A DNA stretch of 64,000 nt from Grifola frondosa (taxonomy: Eukaryota > Basidiomycota > Agaricomycetes > Polyporales > Grifolaceae). Positions 46,953 to 59,327 of the stretch are shown here, piece by piece (positions within the stretch are counted from its first letter, which is position 1; each line of letters begins with the position of its first letter). The notes below the pieces were generated by a model that was not told the DNA's origin, did no database searches, and saw only the letters and a program-made list of their open reading frames with translations. The position numbers and the translations under genes are program-made. The stretch spans positions 1,984,001 to 2,048,000 of the forward strand of contig LUGG01000002.1 of assembly GCA_001683735.1 (NCBI GenBank), in the 5' to 3' direction.

Positions 46953-48999
46953 CTAGAACCTCTTCGGTACGAAACCGCGTCCGGTCTCCCATAGCGCACG
47001 CTCAACGACCTTCATCCCCTCAAGCACCTTCTCCTCCTCCAGGCGTCTGCCCACGACCTGCACCGCGAGCGGCAGGCCATGCATCGCCTTCGCGTCGTAC
47101 AGGTCGTGCACAGCGCGCGCGATGTCGTTCATATTACGATATGCAGCGCTTTGCTGGAAGTCCGCTGGACGGCTGTCCAAGGTCTCGTCTACGAAGGCCA
47201 CGGGCTGGACGCCGGCGGTGCAGTCGAGCTGACATACATCGATGCAGAATTGAGCATAATGCACGATCGAAGACAAGTGACAGGGTGCTCACGATGTTAT
47301 ACAAGAATGTGTAGTTTGCAGAGACGAGCGTCGCCTTTTCTGTCGCACTTTTGTTCTTCGGTATCGGCGGGAGCGCATGGGGGACCGTTAGCACGAAATC
47401 GAGCTCTTGATCCCTCCACGCGCGATGCCAAGCCGCCTTGTACCGTTCCTTCTGGACGATCAACTCGCGCTCCTCCGCAACAGACGCGGTATGGAAAACT
47501 TCCAGTAGACTCGCCCACGCCTCGTTGCGTCCCACCGGCCGGGAAGTGAGGCGCAAGAGCGCAGCACACCAGCGCTTCCAGAAACGCGGAAGCTTGATGA
47601 GAGAGAGAACGGTTCCCGATGCGGGGCTGATCGACTCGCCAGTTCGGAGAGGATTTGTGAGAGAAAGGCCTGTGTGAAAAATTGAAAGGATCCTGAGACG
47701 TTGCTCAAGCACAAACTTACCTCCGTCAGCCAATGTTAGCTGAAATCCAATCTTTAGAATTTCTGTGGGACTTGGCGGAGAACTATGAAAAGCAGTTAGT
47801 ATCATATATTTGTTTGAAGATACTCAACATACAAATCAATAACCTCGTGACCTTGCTTCTTCAGGGTATTTACAACTTCTGCCAGGGCTCGTGCGCACGC
47901 CGGGGTAGGAGGGATGACACCTGCAAAGAAAACATACCAATCAGTCGAACGCGAAGTGCAATCACTGGAGTAGTTCATCATACCATCGTCCCAAATGACT
48001 CCGAATTTGGGCTTTCTTCCTGCCAAGACGAAATCAACAGGCCTTCCACGGTAGCGGTACACACTGCAAACCGTCCAACGTTTGTCAGTAATCACCGGAC
48101 AGTCCCAAAAGCCGAAAGGCGCTCGTACCGTGTGATCGTACTCCCACGGGCGCATATCCACTACGCGCCTCCAAAACTCCTCCAAGTCATCCAGCGAGCG
48201 CGCCAGTGGCGATGCGATGACAGCAACGGTCTCCATGCCTGGCATGCATGACTGGCACCCGTAGGTCGGGAACCGCCCGACGGAACCCTTCACCGCGTAC
48301 ACCCCACAATACGCGGCGGGATAGCGCGTGCTACCGCCAAGATCTGTGCCAACTCGACCATGCTGCCTTGATACGCGAGGAGTGCAGCGCCGCCGCCCGT
48401 GGACGCGCCGGGCGAGAACTCCGGGTTGTAGGGGTTCGTCGTGGTGCCGAAAAGGTCGGAGCTGCATTCGAAGGAGAGGAGGCCGGTGGGGACAGTCGTC
48501 TTCGCGTGAATGAGCGCCCCGGCATCTTGCAGGAGATGCACGATGGGCGCGGATATTTGTGCAGGGCGATTTGCACTGGCAGAGTAGCCGAGGGTGGTGT
48601 CATGCCCGGCGATGTCGACGCAGTCTTTCAGGCTCACAGGGACACCTGACAGAGGCTTGCCTGGAGCGAAAACGCGCTCAGCCTCGTCAAACATTACGTC
48701 GGTCAGACAGTTCGTTGCCGCCTGCGCTGAAACACATCGTTTACCGTAAGCGCTCAAGATCGCAGAAGGGGATATGGAGTCGCCGTCGGATTGTGCGACG
48801 AGCTGAGTGAGAGACAATGAGAGAATTTTGTTGTCGTGGTCGGTGCACGGGGTTGAGTATTCTGCTGGGAGACTGTCGAGTTTGCTCTTCCGTTCGAGTT
48901 GTTTCGAAACGCTTGAAGGATGGAATAGTGAGTAATTCCCATATATAGCATACGCTGTGAGGCTCACCAGGCTTTGCGATGGGCGAAGTAGGAGGACAT
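46953..48999 (-). CDS. Amidase-signature family enzyme, copy 1
   Basis: Start ATG at 48999 (MSSYFAHRKA, first exon), stop at 46953. Amidase-signature blocks: SGVPVSLKDCVDIAGHDTTL (catalytic Lys in SLKD), FSPGASTGGGAALLAYQGSM (cis-Ser in GASTGGG) and GTDLGGSTRYPAAYCGVYAV (nucleophile Ser in GGST), giving the Ser-cisSer-Lys triad. Later exons hold VIPPTPACARALAEVVNTLK, DFVLTVPHALPPIPKNKS, and the C-terminus LPLAVQVVGRRLEEEKVLEG. Such enzymes hydrolyse amides; the group resembles fungal acetamidase/fatty-acid-amide-hydrolase-like proteins, but the substrate cannot be read from sequence. A missing base near 48351-48360 falls between cis-Ser and nucleophile blocks, and an extra base is likely near 48050. 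Both are probably assembly errors, since conserved sequence resumes at once. Tandem with copy 2. Confidence 0.82.
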
Positions 49000-50001
49000 G
49001 ATGAGATCGGGGGGGTGTTAACTGAGGCATTCCACCGGACTGCTTTAATATGATTTCCCTGAGAAAAATGGAGATAGATGGGGAAGTGATAAAGTAATGT
49101 TAGACAACGGAGGCTGGGATAGAGTTGGACACAGGTCGAGTTTACGGATCACATCGCAAGCTATTAAGGATGTCTTTCCGAGATAACCAGATACAGGACC
49201 GCACGAACGTAAAGCGGAGAACATAAGAGGCGAGCAGGGTTGTTGTCTTAATCTTCCCGCGATCTGGGCTTCACCATCGCGTCAGATCGCGGCCCCGAGA
49301 GGCAGAGCAGCTACAAACGCCCGTTAATGGTGTTTCAGCAATAACGCGCATTTCGAGAGACCGAACAACTCGCCGTCATCGTTACGTCACTTCTGGCAAC
49401 ACCGTCGTCGCGTAAGCATGTTACAGCAATCGTGGGAGTTAGTCTTTCGCAGTGATAGAACCAAGGGTCGCAGCAATCCTAATACAGTCAAAATCAATGA
49501 CAAGTGTGTAGCATATCCGGCTTCCAAGCTGCTATGCTAGTCATAAGTATGAAGATGTCATCCATGCTCCGAAGAAGTGCTTACTACGAGACATGCAAGA
49601 CTATCTCCGAGACTCGCGGATGGACTTGGCCTGCCAGATGCGCAGACTCGTCCGCAATCTGTGCAGCATACCATGTCTCATGCGTTGTGATGTCTCTTGC
49701 ATTATGCATGTATGTCTCGTGTATTGTGACATTGTGATGTCTTGTGCATTGTGATGCCGCTGGAACAACCCTCAGTACACGGGCGCCGTCCACGCGAGAC
49801 TAGCAACGGTCCCGACAGACATATTAGGCCCCCCAGTACGGCCAACCGACAACACTGGTAATATTGTGTGCACGAATACGATTGATTAGTACCGCTAGAT
49901 GACAAACGAATGAAATAATGAATACACCGATACGACGCGGGCGCGAAAGGCGGAATACACATACAATAGCTGTACACTCCTCTGCCCCAAGTAGAATATA
50001 A
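49000..50001. other. Spacer between tandem amidase genes with a short degenerate repeat
   Basis: No gene. At about 49685-49758 a motif of the form ttgtgatgtctTGTGCAT recurs three to four times imperfectly, a degenerate tandem repeat. The upstream ~300 bp should contain the copy 1 promoter. Confidence 0.45.
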
Positions 50002-52083
50002 TCACACGTGCGAGTTGTCAAAATCGCCGTGGAACGAATCCCTTACCTGCCGCCACAGCGCCTGCTCGACCAGCTTCATCCCCTCGAGCACCTTTTCCTC
50101 CTGCAGCCATCCGCCGACCACCTGCACCGCCAGGGGCAGGCCATGCATTGCCTTCGCATCGTACAGGTCATGCACTCCGCGTGCCACGTCGTTCATGTTC
50201 TGATACGCTGCCCTCTGTTTGTAATCTGGAGGATAGCGGTCCACAGCCTCGTCAACAAATGTCACTGGCTGGACGCCTGCAGAATAATCGAGCTTACGCA
50301 ATTCAGCACAAGCAACCGCAGGAGAATAAAATGAAATGGCTTACAATGTTATACAGGAAGGCGTAGTTCGCAGAGACGAGCGTCGCCCTGTTGCTCGCCG
50401 TCTTTTCCTTCGGTACTGGTGGTAACGCGTGGGGCACCGTCAATATAAAGTCCAATCCCTGCTCCCGCATCGCAGCGTGCCACGCTGCCTTGTGTTCCTC
50501 CCGCTGCACGATCAGTCTGCGCTCTTCCGCGGCCGACTTCGAGTGTAACACTTCGAAGAGGCCTGCCCACGCATCGTTGCGGCCAAGCGGCCTAGAGAAC
50601 CACCGCAGTAACATTGCGGCGAGTTTCTTCTCAAACAAGGGCAAGCGCAGCATAAACCGCACGGTTCTGATCGCGGGACTAATCGACTCGAACGTTCGCA
50701 GCGGATCCGTGACGCACGCACCTGTGTTGCGGTCCGAAATTAGCTCTGAGGCGGAGGGAAGACACACGCACCTCCATCAGAGAACATGAGCTGGTAACCG
50801 ATCTTCAGCAGCTCGACAGGGCTCGGGGGATGGCTGCATTGGGAAGTCAGCCCTTCACATTTACACGGCGTAGACATGACGTACAAATCGATGACCTCGA
50901 AGCCCTGGCTGCGGAGGGCATCCACCACCTCTCTCAACGCACGCGTACACGCGGGCGTGGGCGGGATCAAGCCTTACATCCGAGCACATGCGCTAAGCCG
51001 CCGCGTCGCATATGAAGCGAAGGCGGAAAATCCTCACCATCGTCCCAAATGACACCCCATTTAGGCTTTCTGTCCCGACCACAAAGTCAACCGGACGCCA
51101 GGGTAGCGGAACGCACTACGCAGCAAAAGGTAAAGGCGGTCAGACACCATGAGCCGAACAACGATGAAGAGAAGCGACGCTACCGAGTGGTCATACTCCC
51201 ACGGACGCATCTCCATTACTCGCTTCCAGAACTCCTGCAGATCCTCGAGGGAGCGCGCAAGCGGGGACACGATGGTGGGCACGCTCTCGAGCCCGGGCGT
51301 GCACGACACGCAGCCGTACCCGGGAAGCGCCCCATGCTACCCTTCACAGCATATAGCCCACAATACGCCGCGGGATAACGCGTGCTCCCACCCAGGTCTG
51401 TGCCAATCTCCACCATGCTGCCCTGGTATACGAGTAGCGCAGCACCGCCACCTGTGGACGCGCCAGGGGAGAAGTCTGGATTGTGGGGGTTCGTGGTAAC
51501 ACCGAAGAGATCGGAGCTGCACTCGAAAGATAACAGGCCGGTAGGCACGGAGGTCTTTACGTGAACTAGTGCCCCTGCGTCATGCAGGAGGCGCACGATT
51601 GGTGCGGAGCTGCGTGCGGGGCGGTTGACGTTAACCGAGTAGCCCAGAGTCGTGTCGTGTCCCGCGATGTCGACACAGTCCTTCAGGCTCACCGGGATCC
51701 CGGACAAGGGCTTGTGGAGAGAGACAGTGGACTCGGCCTCGTCGAACATGACATCAGCGAGACAATTGGTAGCCGCGTGGCGAGAAGACACCGCTTGCCG
51801 TATGCAAGTAGGACTTCGAGGGGAGTGACATTGCCCGAATCGCATTCCGAGACAAGCTGGGGGAGGGACAGAGCAAGGATCTTGTCGTCGTTTTCCGTGG
51901 AAGAAGTCGAGTAGGGAGGCGGGAGCTGTGCGAGCCGTTCCTTTCTTTGCTGCTGCTTCCACACGCTATGATAGGCGTCAGTGGCCATGCACAGAAGGTG
52001 ATGAGAAAACACGCCACGTCACAGATACGCGAACAGATATCATCAGCCATCACCAGTCTCTACGATGGTCTAGAAGAGAACAT
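50002..52083 (-). CDS. Amidase-signature family enzyme, copy 2
   Basis: Paralogue of the gene at 47-49 kb in the same orientation, with matching exon order. A likely first exon is 52064-52083 (MFSSRPS) spliced to 51965 (VWKQQQRKERLAQLPPPYST). Triad blocks are continuous in one frame: SGIPVSLKDCVDIAGHDTTL, FSPGASTGGGAALLVYQGSM and GTDLGGSTRYPAAYCGLYAV, so Lys, cis-Ser and Ser are all present. The C-terminal part reads IISPLARSLEDLQ-like through VIDLY, DFILTVPHALPPVPKEK and VDEAVDRYPPDYKQRAAYQN, ending in HGLPLAVQVVGGWLQEEKVL. Missing bases near 51785, 51322 (ggg/ccc) and 51074 interrupt the frame. It differs from copy 1 throughout at roughly a quarter of positions by eye, so the duplication is not recent. 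Confidence 0.82.
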
Positions 52084-52769
52084 GATGGTGGTGGGCGGAA
52101 GGAGAGGGGTTTGATGGAGGCGGAATATTAGGGAGACTTTATCTGGAGGGACAAGTAATTGACGTCCATGGTGAAATCGGCCACCAGCAATAAAGGCGCG
52201 GAAGCTGTCCTGAACGATTGACGCGTGTGCCACGGTGCTAGCCGCACACAGCTAGTGCTTCCGGTAGCCGAGCTTCCATTCCCATCTACTACACAACCTC
52301 ATCTCTACTCTTTGTACTAGCCACGAATCTCCGTCTTAGCACCATGTGGTGCAAGGCATCAAGTCCTGGAATGCAATTATTATTTCGCACACAACAGAAA
52401 GAATATACGCGTACCAACAGCAGTCAGAGCAGCACCGCACCAACACCGGCCTGAGACGCGTAGCGTCACAGTTGTCACGCGTCGAGATGCGTTCCACCGG
52501 ACGTTATACACAGACTCGAAGACGACGCTAACGAGCATCCGTCCACGTTGGTTCCACGCACCACGCACCGCGTCTGAGGTAGCACACGCTTTAACGTATG
52601 TAAAAATTGTGTGCTTCGTTAGCTCACAAGTTTCTGCGTGATCTCGTGAACAACACCAAATAGTGCAAAACAACGCGGTGTGACACTGTTGATCACTCCG
52701 TGACTGATCGTTCCCAGACTACTCTTGAAGCTTGAAGCCACCACAGCTGTCAGTCAGACAAGCCCACAA
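52084..52769. other. Intergenic region upstream of a conserved plus-strand gene
   Basis: No coding signal. It lies between the amidase copy 2 start (-) and the ATG at 52770 (+) and must hold both promoters. Confidence 0.4.
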
Positions 52770-53689
52770 ATGCATAGTCCACTCCTGTTCACGCCGTCTA
52801 CCCCTACAAGGCGGTCCTATGAGTTTTCTTCCTGTGGCTACCAACCAGTGCAGTCATCGCCGCTCGCATCCAGCCCCTCGTCACCAAAGTCGTCGCCTGC
52901 AGCGGCGGCCCAAGCGCGTCGCCGCGCGCAATACAAATCACTCACCCTCAGCTCGCCGACCCATGTACGGACACGTCATATCGAGCAGAGGAGGGCGAGC
53001 ATGCAATTCGAAGCCGGCAACAGCAACGGCAGCAGCGGCATGCAGATGGAGGAAGCGCCGAGGAAGGCGTTCCTCCGTGAGCGGCTCAGAGCCCGCTGCA
53101 TCGAGCGCGCTGTGAAGGACAGAGAGAGGAAGCTCAAAGGGCGGCGGATGCTGGATAGCGAGCCTAGTAGCGACGGGGCGGATGAATGATGGACGACGAG
53201 GACGAGGATGACGACGCTATCATCAACGATGAGGTAGGTATACTTGTGAAGCGCCGTTTGAAATGGTGCCCCTGATTTCTGTCTCCAGCTGTTCCGTCGT
53301 ATTATCGCAAATACGCGGCGGAAAGAGCAACATGGATACCGCCTCTCGTATGCATACGATGTTGGTTCGTCTTTCGACCCCGATATGGAAGACGTAAACG
53401 AATGGGAGACCGACCTCAAGGTGCGCTCCTGATCTCGGCCATGTTGTTTGACCGGGAAACTTATCCTGCCTCATATGTTTTAGGACCAGAACCAAGTCAC
53501 ACCGTTCCTGAGGACCTAGAGGAGGAGGAACTGGCTACATATGCCGAGGAGTATGATTTGCACCTCGAAGACTTGCGTGCGGAGGATATATTCAGCTTAA
53601 GCGACCTCGATTATTATCCTATTGCGGGCGAGGACGAAGACGCCCCTACCGATCATGAAGGTATGGATAAAGACGTCGAGATGGCGTAG
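52770..53689 (+). CDS. Conserved basidiomycete protein of unknown function
   Basis: ATG 52770 opens MHSPLLFTPSTPTRRSYEFS, followed by SSPLASSPSSPKSSP and a basic region ending RLRARCIERAVKDRERKLKG. The frame stops at 53189, but one base added at about 53185-53187 (gaa) continues it into an acidic stretch (MDDEDEDDDAIINDE), an intron (53234-53288), LFRRIIANTRRKEQHGYRLS and SFDPDMEDVNEWETDLK. After another intron comes EDLEEEELATYAEEYDLHLE and an acidic C-terminus at 53689. I recall this Ser/Pro-rich start and the LFRRI/SSFDP block from uncharacterised Agaricomycete proteins. No enzymatic motif; charge pattern and low complexity suggest a nuclear or scaffold role, a guess. It sits just outside the tandem duplication. 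Confidence 0.6.
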
Positions 53690-54277
53690 CTTTGCGTGAA
53701 GGACGATTTCTATGACATCTTATGGATAGATTTTACATGTACTAACAGCCGTTCTGTTATCGCTTCTATCGCGAAATCCTAGTGTGTATTACTTTTAAAT
53801 GAGCGACCAATGGTTGTTCCGCCAAATTTAGCATTGTATTAATTAATTATGATAAGTAGATCACTCTACTTTTTCGTCCGCGGGCGCGAATCATAATTAA
53901 AGAAGTTTCATAGAGTGTCAGTCCATTCAGTTAAGAAATTCATACTTACGCATGGTGGATGGCAGGAAACATCGTGTCGGGTCCGATGCAAACGCGTACC
54001 ACACTTCATATAAGTTATAACACATCGGCTCATATTATATACACCACGAGCCGATAAATAGATAAATATGGGGCTGATCGTGAAACGCCGACACTGAGAA
54101 GGTAAAATTCCAGTATAAAAGAATGGTGATTTCTGAAACATTTCCACCGGGAAAAAAATCCAATAACCTCATCGTATCTCAACCAAGAACACGAAAATGA
54201 TCTAAAAAATTCAAGTACGCACATTGTATATGTATTTACACATAGAAAAGGGAGGAGTCAAGACCATGTGCGAGTTT

Positions 54278-55583
54278 CTATACTATAGTGCCCGGCACCA
54301 AGCGCGTACTGTCATCTCCAGATTTGTTACTGTAGTCCGTATGGGACACGTGCACATCCACGGTATTCTCATGGCTCAAGTCCACATCAGGTGCTGCAGA
54401 CGTTGCCAATTGCAGAGAGGATCTCCCTTGATCAGCGGGCGGTGTAGCACATTCGAATTGAGACAGGGTTGTCGTGTCGGTGGCCGTCTCTGGCCAGTTG
54501 ACACGGATGATGATGAGGTTGAAAGCGATCCCGACGATGGGTACGACCTCGACACAGTGATCAACGTCGTTGGACCAGATCCGTGAAGATAGAGATAGAC
54601 TCGGCTTACCATGGCTGCGAGTACATCGGAGATGTAATCATTGCAAAAATACGATGCAAAAAATATTCCAACAGAGGTGGTATAGAGGACACCAGACTCC
54701 ACGACGATGCGCATCACCGTCTCCAGCCTAGAACCGCCGGCGCGCGAACTACGAGCAACGACATCGGCCGTTTGTTTGTTGATTGACCAGATGCGATAGA
54801 CAATCATCGCTGGTGCTGCGGTCAAACAGTGCTTAATGAAAAGTAGACAAGCGCACATACACGTATTGAGGATGTTCAATACCAATGTGATAGCAATACC
54901 GGAACAACCGAAATACCACAAATTGTTGGCGTTCGCAAAGGCATTGGTGGAGAAGGTCCAGTTGATGTAGATGGTGAGAATGCCGCAGACGATCCCGCCC
55001 GCCCCAGTAGCAAAGACGGCAGGATGACCCACCACCTGCGGTCGTACACGATGAAACAACGGTACACCTTGCTCGGCGTGACATTTCAATTCTACAAGGG
55101 AGTTTACGAATCACGCACTAGCATACCGTCGCCAATGACAGTCTCTGCAACGTAATCCACACCCTGCGTATTCCTTTATGAGAATTCCGTGTCTTACGAA
55201 GGCATCAAACAGAAACGTACAACAACAGTGGTGGTCCAGTAATTTCCGTTGTCAAGCAGCTGCTGTACATCGCCAGGGCCAGCCCACCAAATGAAGACAT
55301 AGAGGGTACATCTCAGCCGCACTGCAACATCCAAGGTAGCGAATGTCGCCATGAGGATGACAACGATAAGCATGGGCCAGTTGATCGTAGACCTGGCTTT
55401 CCATCCGTCTCTCGCCCAGAGGAGCACGCGAAGAGACATTCCCACAGTGACGAGGTAGATGCCATACAGAATACATCCCGAGAAAAGACCTACAAACTGG
55501 CCCTCAGTGATAGGGAAAGCATCCGTCATTTGCTTTGCAACAAGAGGGCGGGGATGAGGAATTTCTGCTGTTGCAGTCGACAT
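54278..55583 (-). CDS. Multi-pass membrane protein of a basidiomycete 7TM-like family, copy 1
   Basis: ATG 55583 (MSTATAEIPHPRPLVAKQMT) to stop 54278, interrupted by several short introns. A second in-frame ATG lies upstream at 55625, but the comparison with copy 2 favours 55583. Helices: FVGLFSGCILYGIYLVTVGM, MLIVVILMATFATLDVAVRL, WWVILPS then VFATGAGGIVCGILTIYI, GCSGIAITLVLNILNTCMCA, VVESGVLYTTSVGIFFASYF. The motifs IYRCFIVYDRRWWVI-like and MIVYRIWSINKQTADVVA are hallmarks of a family very common in Agaricomycetes (no accepted name that I know; often annotated as integral membrane or DUF-type). The cytoplasmic tail is Ser/Thr/Asp-rich, ending STRLVPGTIV. A missing base near the CCG of WWVILPS (about 55010) shifts the frame. 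Function unknown. Confidence 0.7.
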
Positions 55584-56529
55584 TATGCAGATATTATAGT
55601 CGGCATCAAGATAATTTTGAATCATAGCGATGGCCCTTGAATATTATTGGCTGTACCAAGTTGAGAAGCCCCGTCAGAACTCATTTCTTTACGGCGGACG
55701 TCTGCAATTAGAACAATCAGAAAAATCGTTGAAGTAACTCTAGCGCGACTGATTCAACAAGTATGAAAGTACACTTTATTAATGCATTATTTCTTGGTCT
55801 CCCGGACGGTGTGCTCCGTAAACAAGACCATTTTGACGCTAGACATGAGCGGGAGAGCGGAAGGCTTTGCAAAGGTCAGTCTCTACGTGACCATAGTGTT
55901 AGATGTTAATAGTATGTATAAGCCAGTGCAACACACACCGATCTAGTTGAATCCAATTGACCACTATCAAAGGCATGATTATCATAGAGCGACCCGCACC
56001 TGTCCACGACGACCAACGACTGACAAAGTTCGTTGCTGAGTCCGAGGGGAGGTGACCGAGTTCGCAAGAACGAACATGCATTCGACCGCCCTTGGAGATA
56101 GTTGAGTCGACTGAACTGAGGGAAGATGAATGTTGTTATATGGTATGCACGAGTCGGAGCGAACTGAGGTGCTACAGCTCATCGCGTCTTCTGGCATGCT
56201 ATTAATATGGGAATCCCGCCACAGAATTTCCGCTCACGAGATACTTATATCTGTCCACGCATCTCGACAATTGAGAACTGTTAGTGGAAATTATTGCATG
56301 GGCAGGGGCTATAATATTCAGACGACGTTCTGCTCCCCATCGTAGTGCAAGGGATAGACAAGGGTGTCACGGAATGACAAGTACTAGTCACGGGAGTGAC
56401 GACACAGCGGCGCAGTGGCGAGTTCCCCAGTGTCCACTCCTTCAGAGCTAGCCTTCACCGTATCTCGTCCCCGTCTCGCTAGTCGAAGTCTCTTCTTAGA
56501 CAGCACAAGCTCCGACACACGCCAACGTC

Positions 56530-56650
56530 ATGGCTTCTGCTTACTACGAATTCTACTGGGCTCCTCCTGTGTACCAACGTCTGCGCAAACGTCTGGCTGC
56601 TGACCACGGTCCCTGGCCCAGCATCGGGATGGCGCTCACAGGCTTGCTCG
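56530..56650 (+). pseudogene. Truncated 5' copy of the TFIIA gamma gene
   Basis: The start ([10 protein letters not shown]), the following intron-like segment (tgctgaccacggtccctggcccag) and the beginning of exon 2 (IGMALT) match the intact gene at 59666. Homology stops abruptly after ggcgctcacag, and the remaining open frame to 56775 is unrelated. Its promoter and leader are also duplicated. It therefore arose as the right end of duplication unit A and cannot encode the TFIIA beta-barrel. It may still be transcribed. Confidence 0.85.
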
Positions 56651-57090
56651 ATCCGCGGGATGCAGCCGGGCCAGGCGCAGCCGAGTGGCCTTTGCGCACC
56701 GCGGCTGGCCGCAAAGAAAACATTTCGACCGGGCACGCTCCGCATTTTTACATCATTTGTATTAATCGATTATAACAAGTAGATCGCTCCATTTTTCGTC
56801 CGCGAGCGCGAATCAAAATTAAAGAAGTTTCATAGAGTGTCAGTTCATTCACATAAGAAATTCATACTCACGCGCGGGGGATGGGAGGAAACATCATGTT
56901 CGGCCGGATGCAAATGCGTGCCACACCTCATATAACACATCGGCTCATATATACCATGAGTCGAAAAATGGGGTTGATCGTGAAACAATGAAACTGAGAA
57001 GGCAAAAAAATCGGCATAAAAGAACGGTCATTTATTACCACCCAAATTTCAACAACCTCGTGGTATCTCAATCAAGCCCTATACGAGTTT

Positions 57091-58399
57091 CTATACTATA
57101 GTGCCCGGTTCTAAGCGCGTACTATCATCTGCAGATATGTTATGAGAGTCGATTGGGGACATGTGCACATCAACAGTATTCTGACGGCTCGAACCCATGT
57201 CAGATACCGTAGTCGTTGCCAGTCGTACAGAGAATCTCCCTTGATCAACGGGCACCGGAGCACATTGGAACTGAGACAAGGTGGTTGCGTCAGTGGCCGT
57301 CGCTTGCCAGTGGACGCGGATGATGATGAGGTTGAAAGCGATCCCGACGATGGGTATGATCTCAACGGAGTGATCAACGTCATTGGACCAGGTTCGTGAA
57401 GATAGAGATAGACTCGACTTACCATGCATGCAATTACATCGGAGATGGAACTGTTGCTAAAGTACGATCCAGCAAATACTCCAACGGAGGTGGTATAGAG
57501 GATGCCAGAATCCACAACAGCGTGTATCACTGTCTTCAGCCTCGAATGACCGCCGCGCGGGATACAATCAACGAGATCAGCGGTTTGTTTGTTGATTGAC
57601 CAGATACGATAGGCAATCATCGCTGGTGCTGTGGTCAACAGTGTCTAGCGAAATGTAGACGAGCATACATACATGTATTGAAGATGTTCAATGCCAACGT
57701 GATAGCAATACCGGAACAACCAAAAGACCACAAAGTGTTCAGATTCGCGAAGCTGCTCGTGTTGAGTGTCAAGCCGATGTAGATGGTGAGAATGCCGCAG
57801 ATGATCCCTACTGCCACTAGTAAGATGGACGGTAGGATGATCCACCACCTGCGGCCATACACAACAAAACAGCGGTACACCTAGTGGGGCTTTATTCTTC
57901 GATGGTATGGTAGAAGATGACTAATTACGCACGAGCATACAATCACCGATGACAGTTTCTGCGACATAATCCACATTCTGTGCAAATCCTTTATAAGTAT
58001 TCTGATTGTTACGAAGGCATCGAACAGCGACGTACAGCAACAATGTTGGTCCAGTGGCTTTTGTCTTCAAGCAGCTGCTGTACATTGCCAGGGCCAGCCC
58101 ACCAAATGAAGACATAGAGGGTATATCGCAGCCGCACTGCAACGTCTAAGGTAGCGAATATCGCCATGAGGATGACAATGGTCAGCATGGCCCCTTTCAT
58201 CGTAGACCTCGCTTTCCATCCGTCTCTCGTCGAGAGGAGCAAGCGAAGAGATATTCCCACAGTGACGAGATAGATGCCATAAAGGATGCATCCCGAGAAA
58301 AGACCTACAAGTTGGCCCTCAGCGATAGGGAAAGCATCCGTCATTTGCTTTGCGATAGCAAGAGAGGGGGTAAGGAATCTCTGCTGTCGCAGTCAACAT
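57091..58399 (-). CDS. Multi-pass membrane protein of a basidiomycete 7TM-like family, copy 2
   Basis: Paralogue of the gene at 54.3-55.6 kb with the same exon layout. It ends at 57091 with STRLEPGTIV. Helices: LVGLFSGCILYGIYLVTVGI, MLTIVILMAIFATLDVAVRL, WWIILPSILLVAVGIICGIL, GCSGIAITLALNIFNTCMYA, VVDSGILYTTSVGVFAGSYF and IVGIAFNLIIIRV. The motif MIAYRIWSINKQTADLVD is intact. The second large exon here is in one frame, which helps to locate the missing base in copy 1. At the N-terminus ATG 58399 (MLTATAEIPY) is followed by a one-base length difference relative to copy 1, so either that start is frame-broken or translation begins at ATG 58344 (MTDAFPIAEGQLVGLFSG). Function unknown. Confidence 0.7.
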
Positions 58400-59000
58400 T
58401 ATACAGATGTTATAGTCGACATCAAGATGCACTTTTGAATCATAGTGATGGCCGTTGGATGTTAAGGCTGTACCAAATTAAGAAGCCCCGTCAGAGCTTT
58501 ACGGCGTGATTCTAGCGCGACTGATTCAACCAGTATAAACGTCACATCTTATGAGTGTATTGTTTCTCGGTCTCCTGGATGGTGTGCTCCTAAACAAGGC
58601 CGTTTTGAAGCAGGCATGAGCGGGAGAGCGGAAGGCTTTGCATTGCGGCCAAAGTTGTTCAGGTAGTGTAGCTGTGAGGCAGGGTATCAGTCTTCTCTAC
58701 GTGACCACAGCTTCAGATATTAATAGCATGTATAAGCATGTGCAACGTACAGCAATGTAGTTGAATCCAAACAATTGACCACTATCAAAGGCTTGATTAT
58801 CATGGAGCGACCCGCGCCTGTTGACGACGACCAATCGTGGCTGAGTCCGAGGGGAAGTAGCAGAGTTCGCAAGGACGAACATGCATTCGACTTCCTCTGG
58901 AGATGGTCGAGCCGACTGGACTGAGGGGAGATGTTAGTGACATGGCACGAACTTCGAGTGAACTGAGAATAGCTCATCATGCATCCTGGCGTCGTCTTGC

Positions 59001-59327
59001 ATGCTAAATATGGTAATTCCGCCACAGAACATCAATATCAGCTCCGGCCATGGAGGCGGACAGATATCCCCCGAATTGCAGAGATACCGGTATCTGACCG
59101 GCGCCGAATGGAGAAAGGCTCTCCGTGCAGAGCGAGACGGAGTTCTCGCGGAAGATGTTTTCTCTCTGACACTGGAGGATGTAAATAGGTATAAAATACA
59201 TTGCTCTACATTGCTCTACGTGCTTGAGAAGTCTACAAGACGTACAGCTCTAGAGACATGTCTCCATTGGGCTCTGGATAGAGCCATGGAGATCTTATCT
59301 CTGTCTGGAGATTTGGCTGTTCCCTGA
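59001..59327 (+). other. Unit-B-specific insertion carrying a 108-codon open frame
   Basis: Unit A reads directly from ccgccacagaa into the acttatatctgtccacg-type sequence. In unit B about 300 bp intervene. They contain an open frame with soluble-protein composition (SPELQRYRYLTGAEWRKALR) and an 11-bp tandem duplication (ttgctctaca). ATG 58979 in another frame is also open. No termini or family recognised, so it may be a gene fragment or retro-inserted exon. Confidence 0.4.

Larger units (their letters stand above)
53834..56650. repeat. Tandem segmental duplication, unit A
   Basis: This segment aligns along its length with 56759-59786. Shared landmarks include a start gtattaatt(a/c), the block aaagaagtttcatagagtgt (53901 and 56821), the whole membrane-protein gene, the upstream cggaaggctttgca block (about 55860 and 58631), and the TFIIA-gamma promoter with cgctagtcgaagtctct. 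By eye about 10-15% of bases differ, so the event is old. The unit ends inside TFIIA-gamma exon 2. Confidence 0.8.

Noticed and set aside
49685..49758. Possible CRISPR-like or satellite array
   Set aside because: Only three to four imperfect short copies without unique spacers, in a eukaryotic genome. A degenerate simple repeat.
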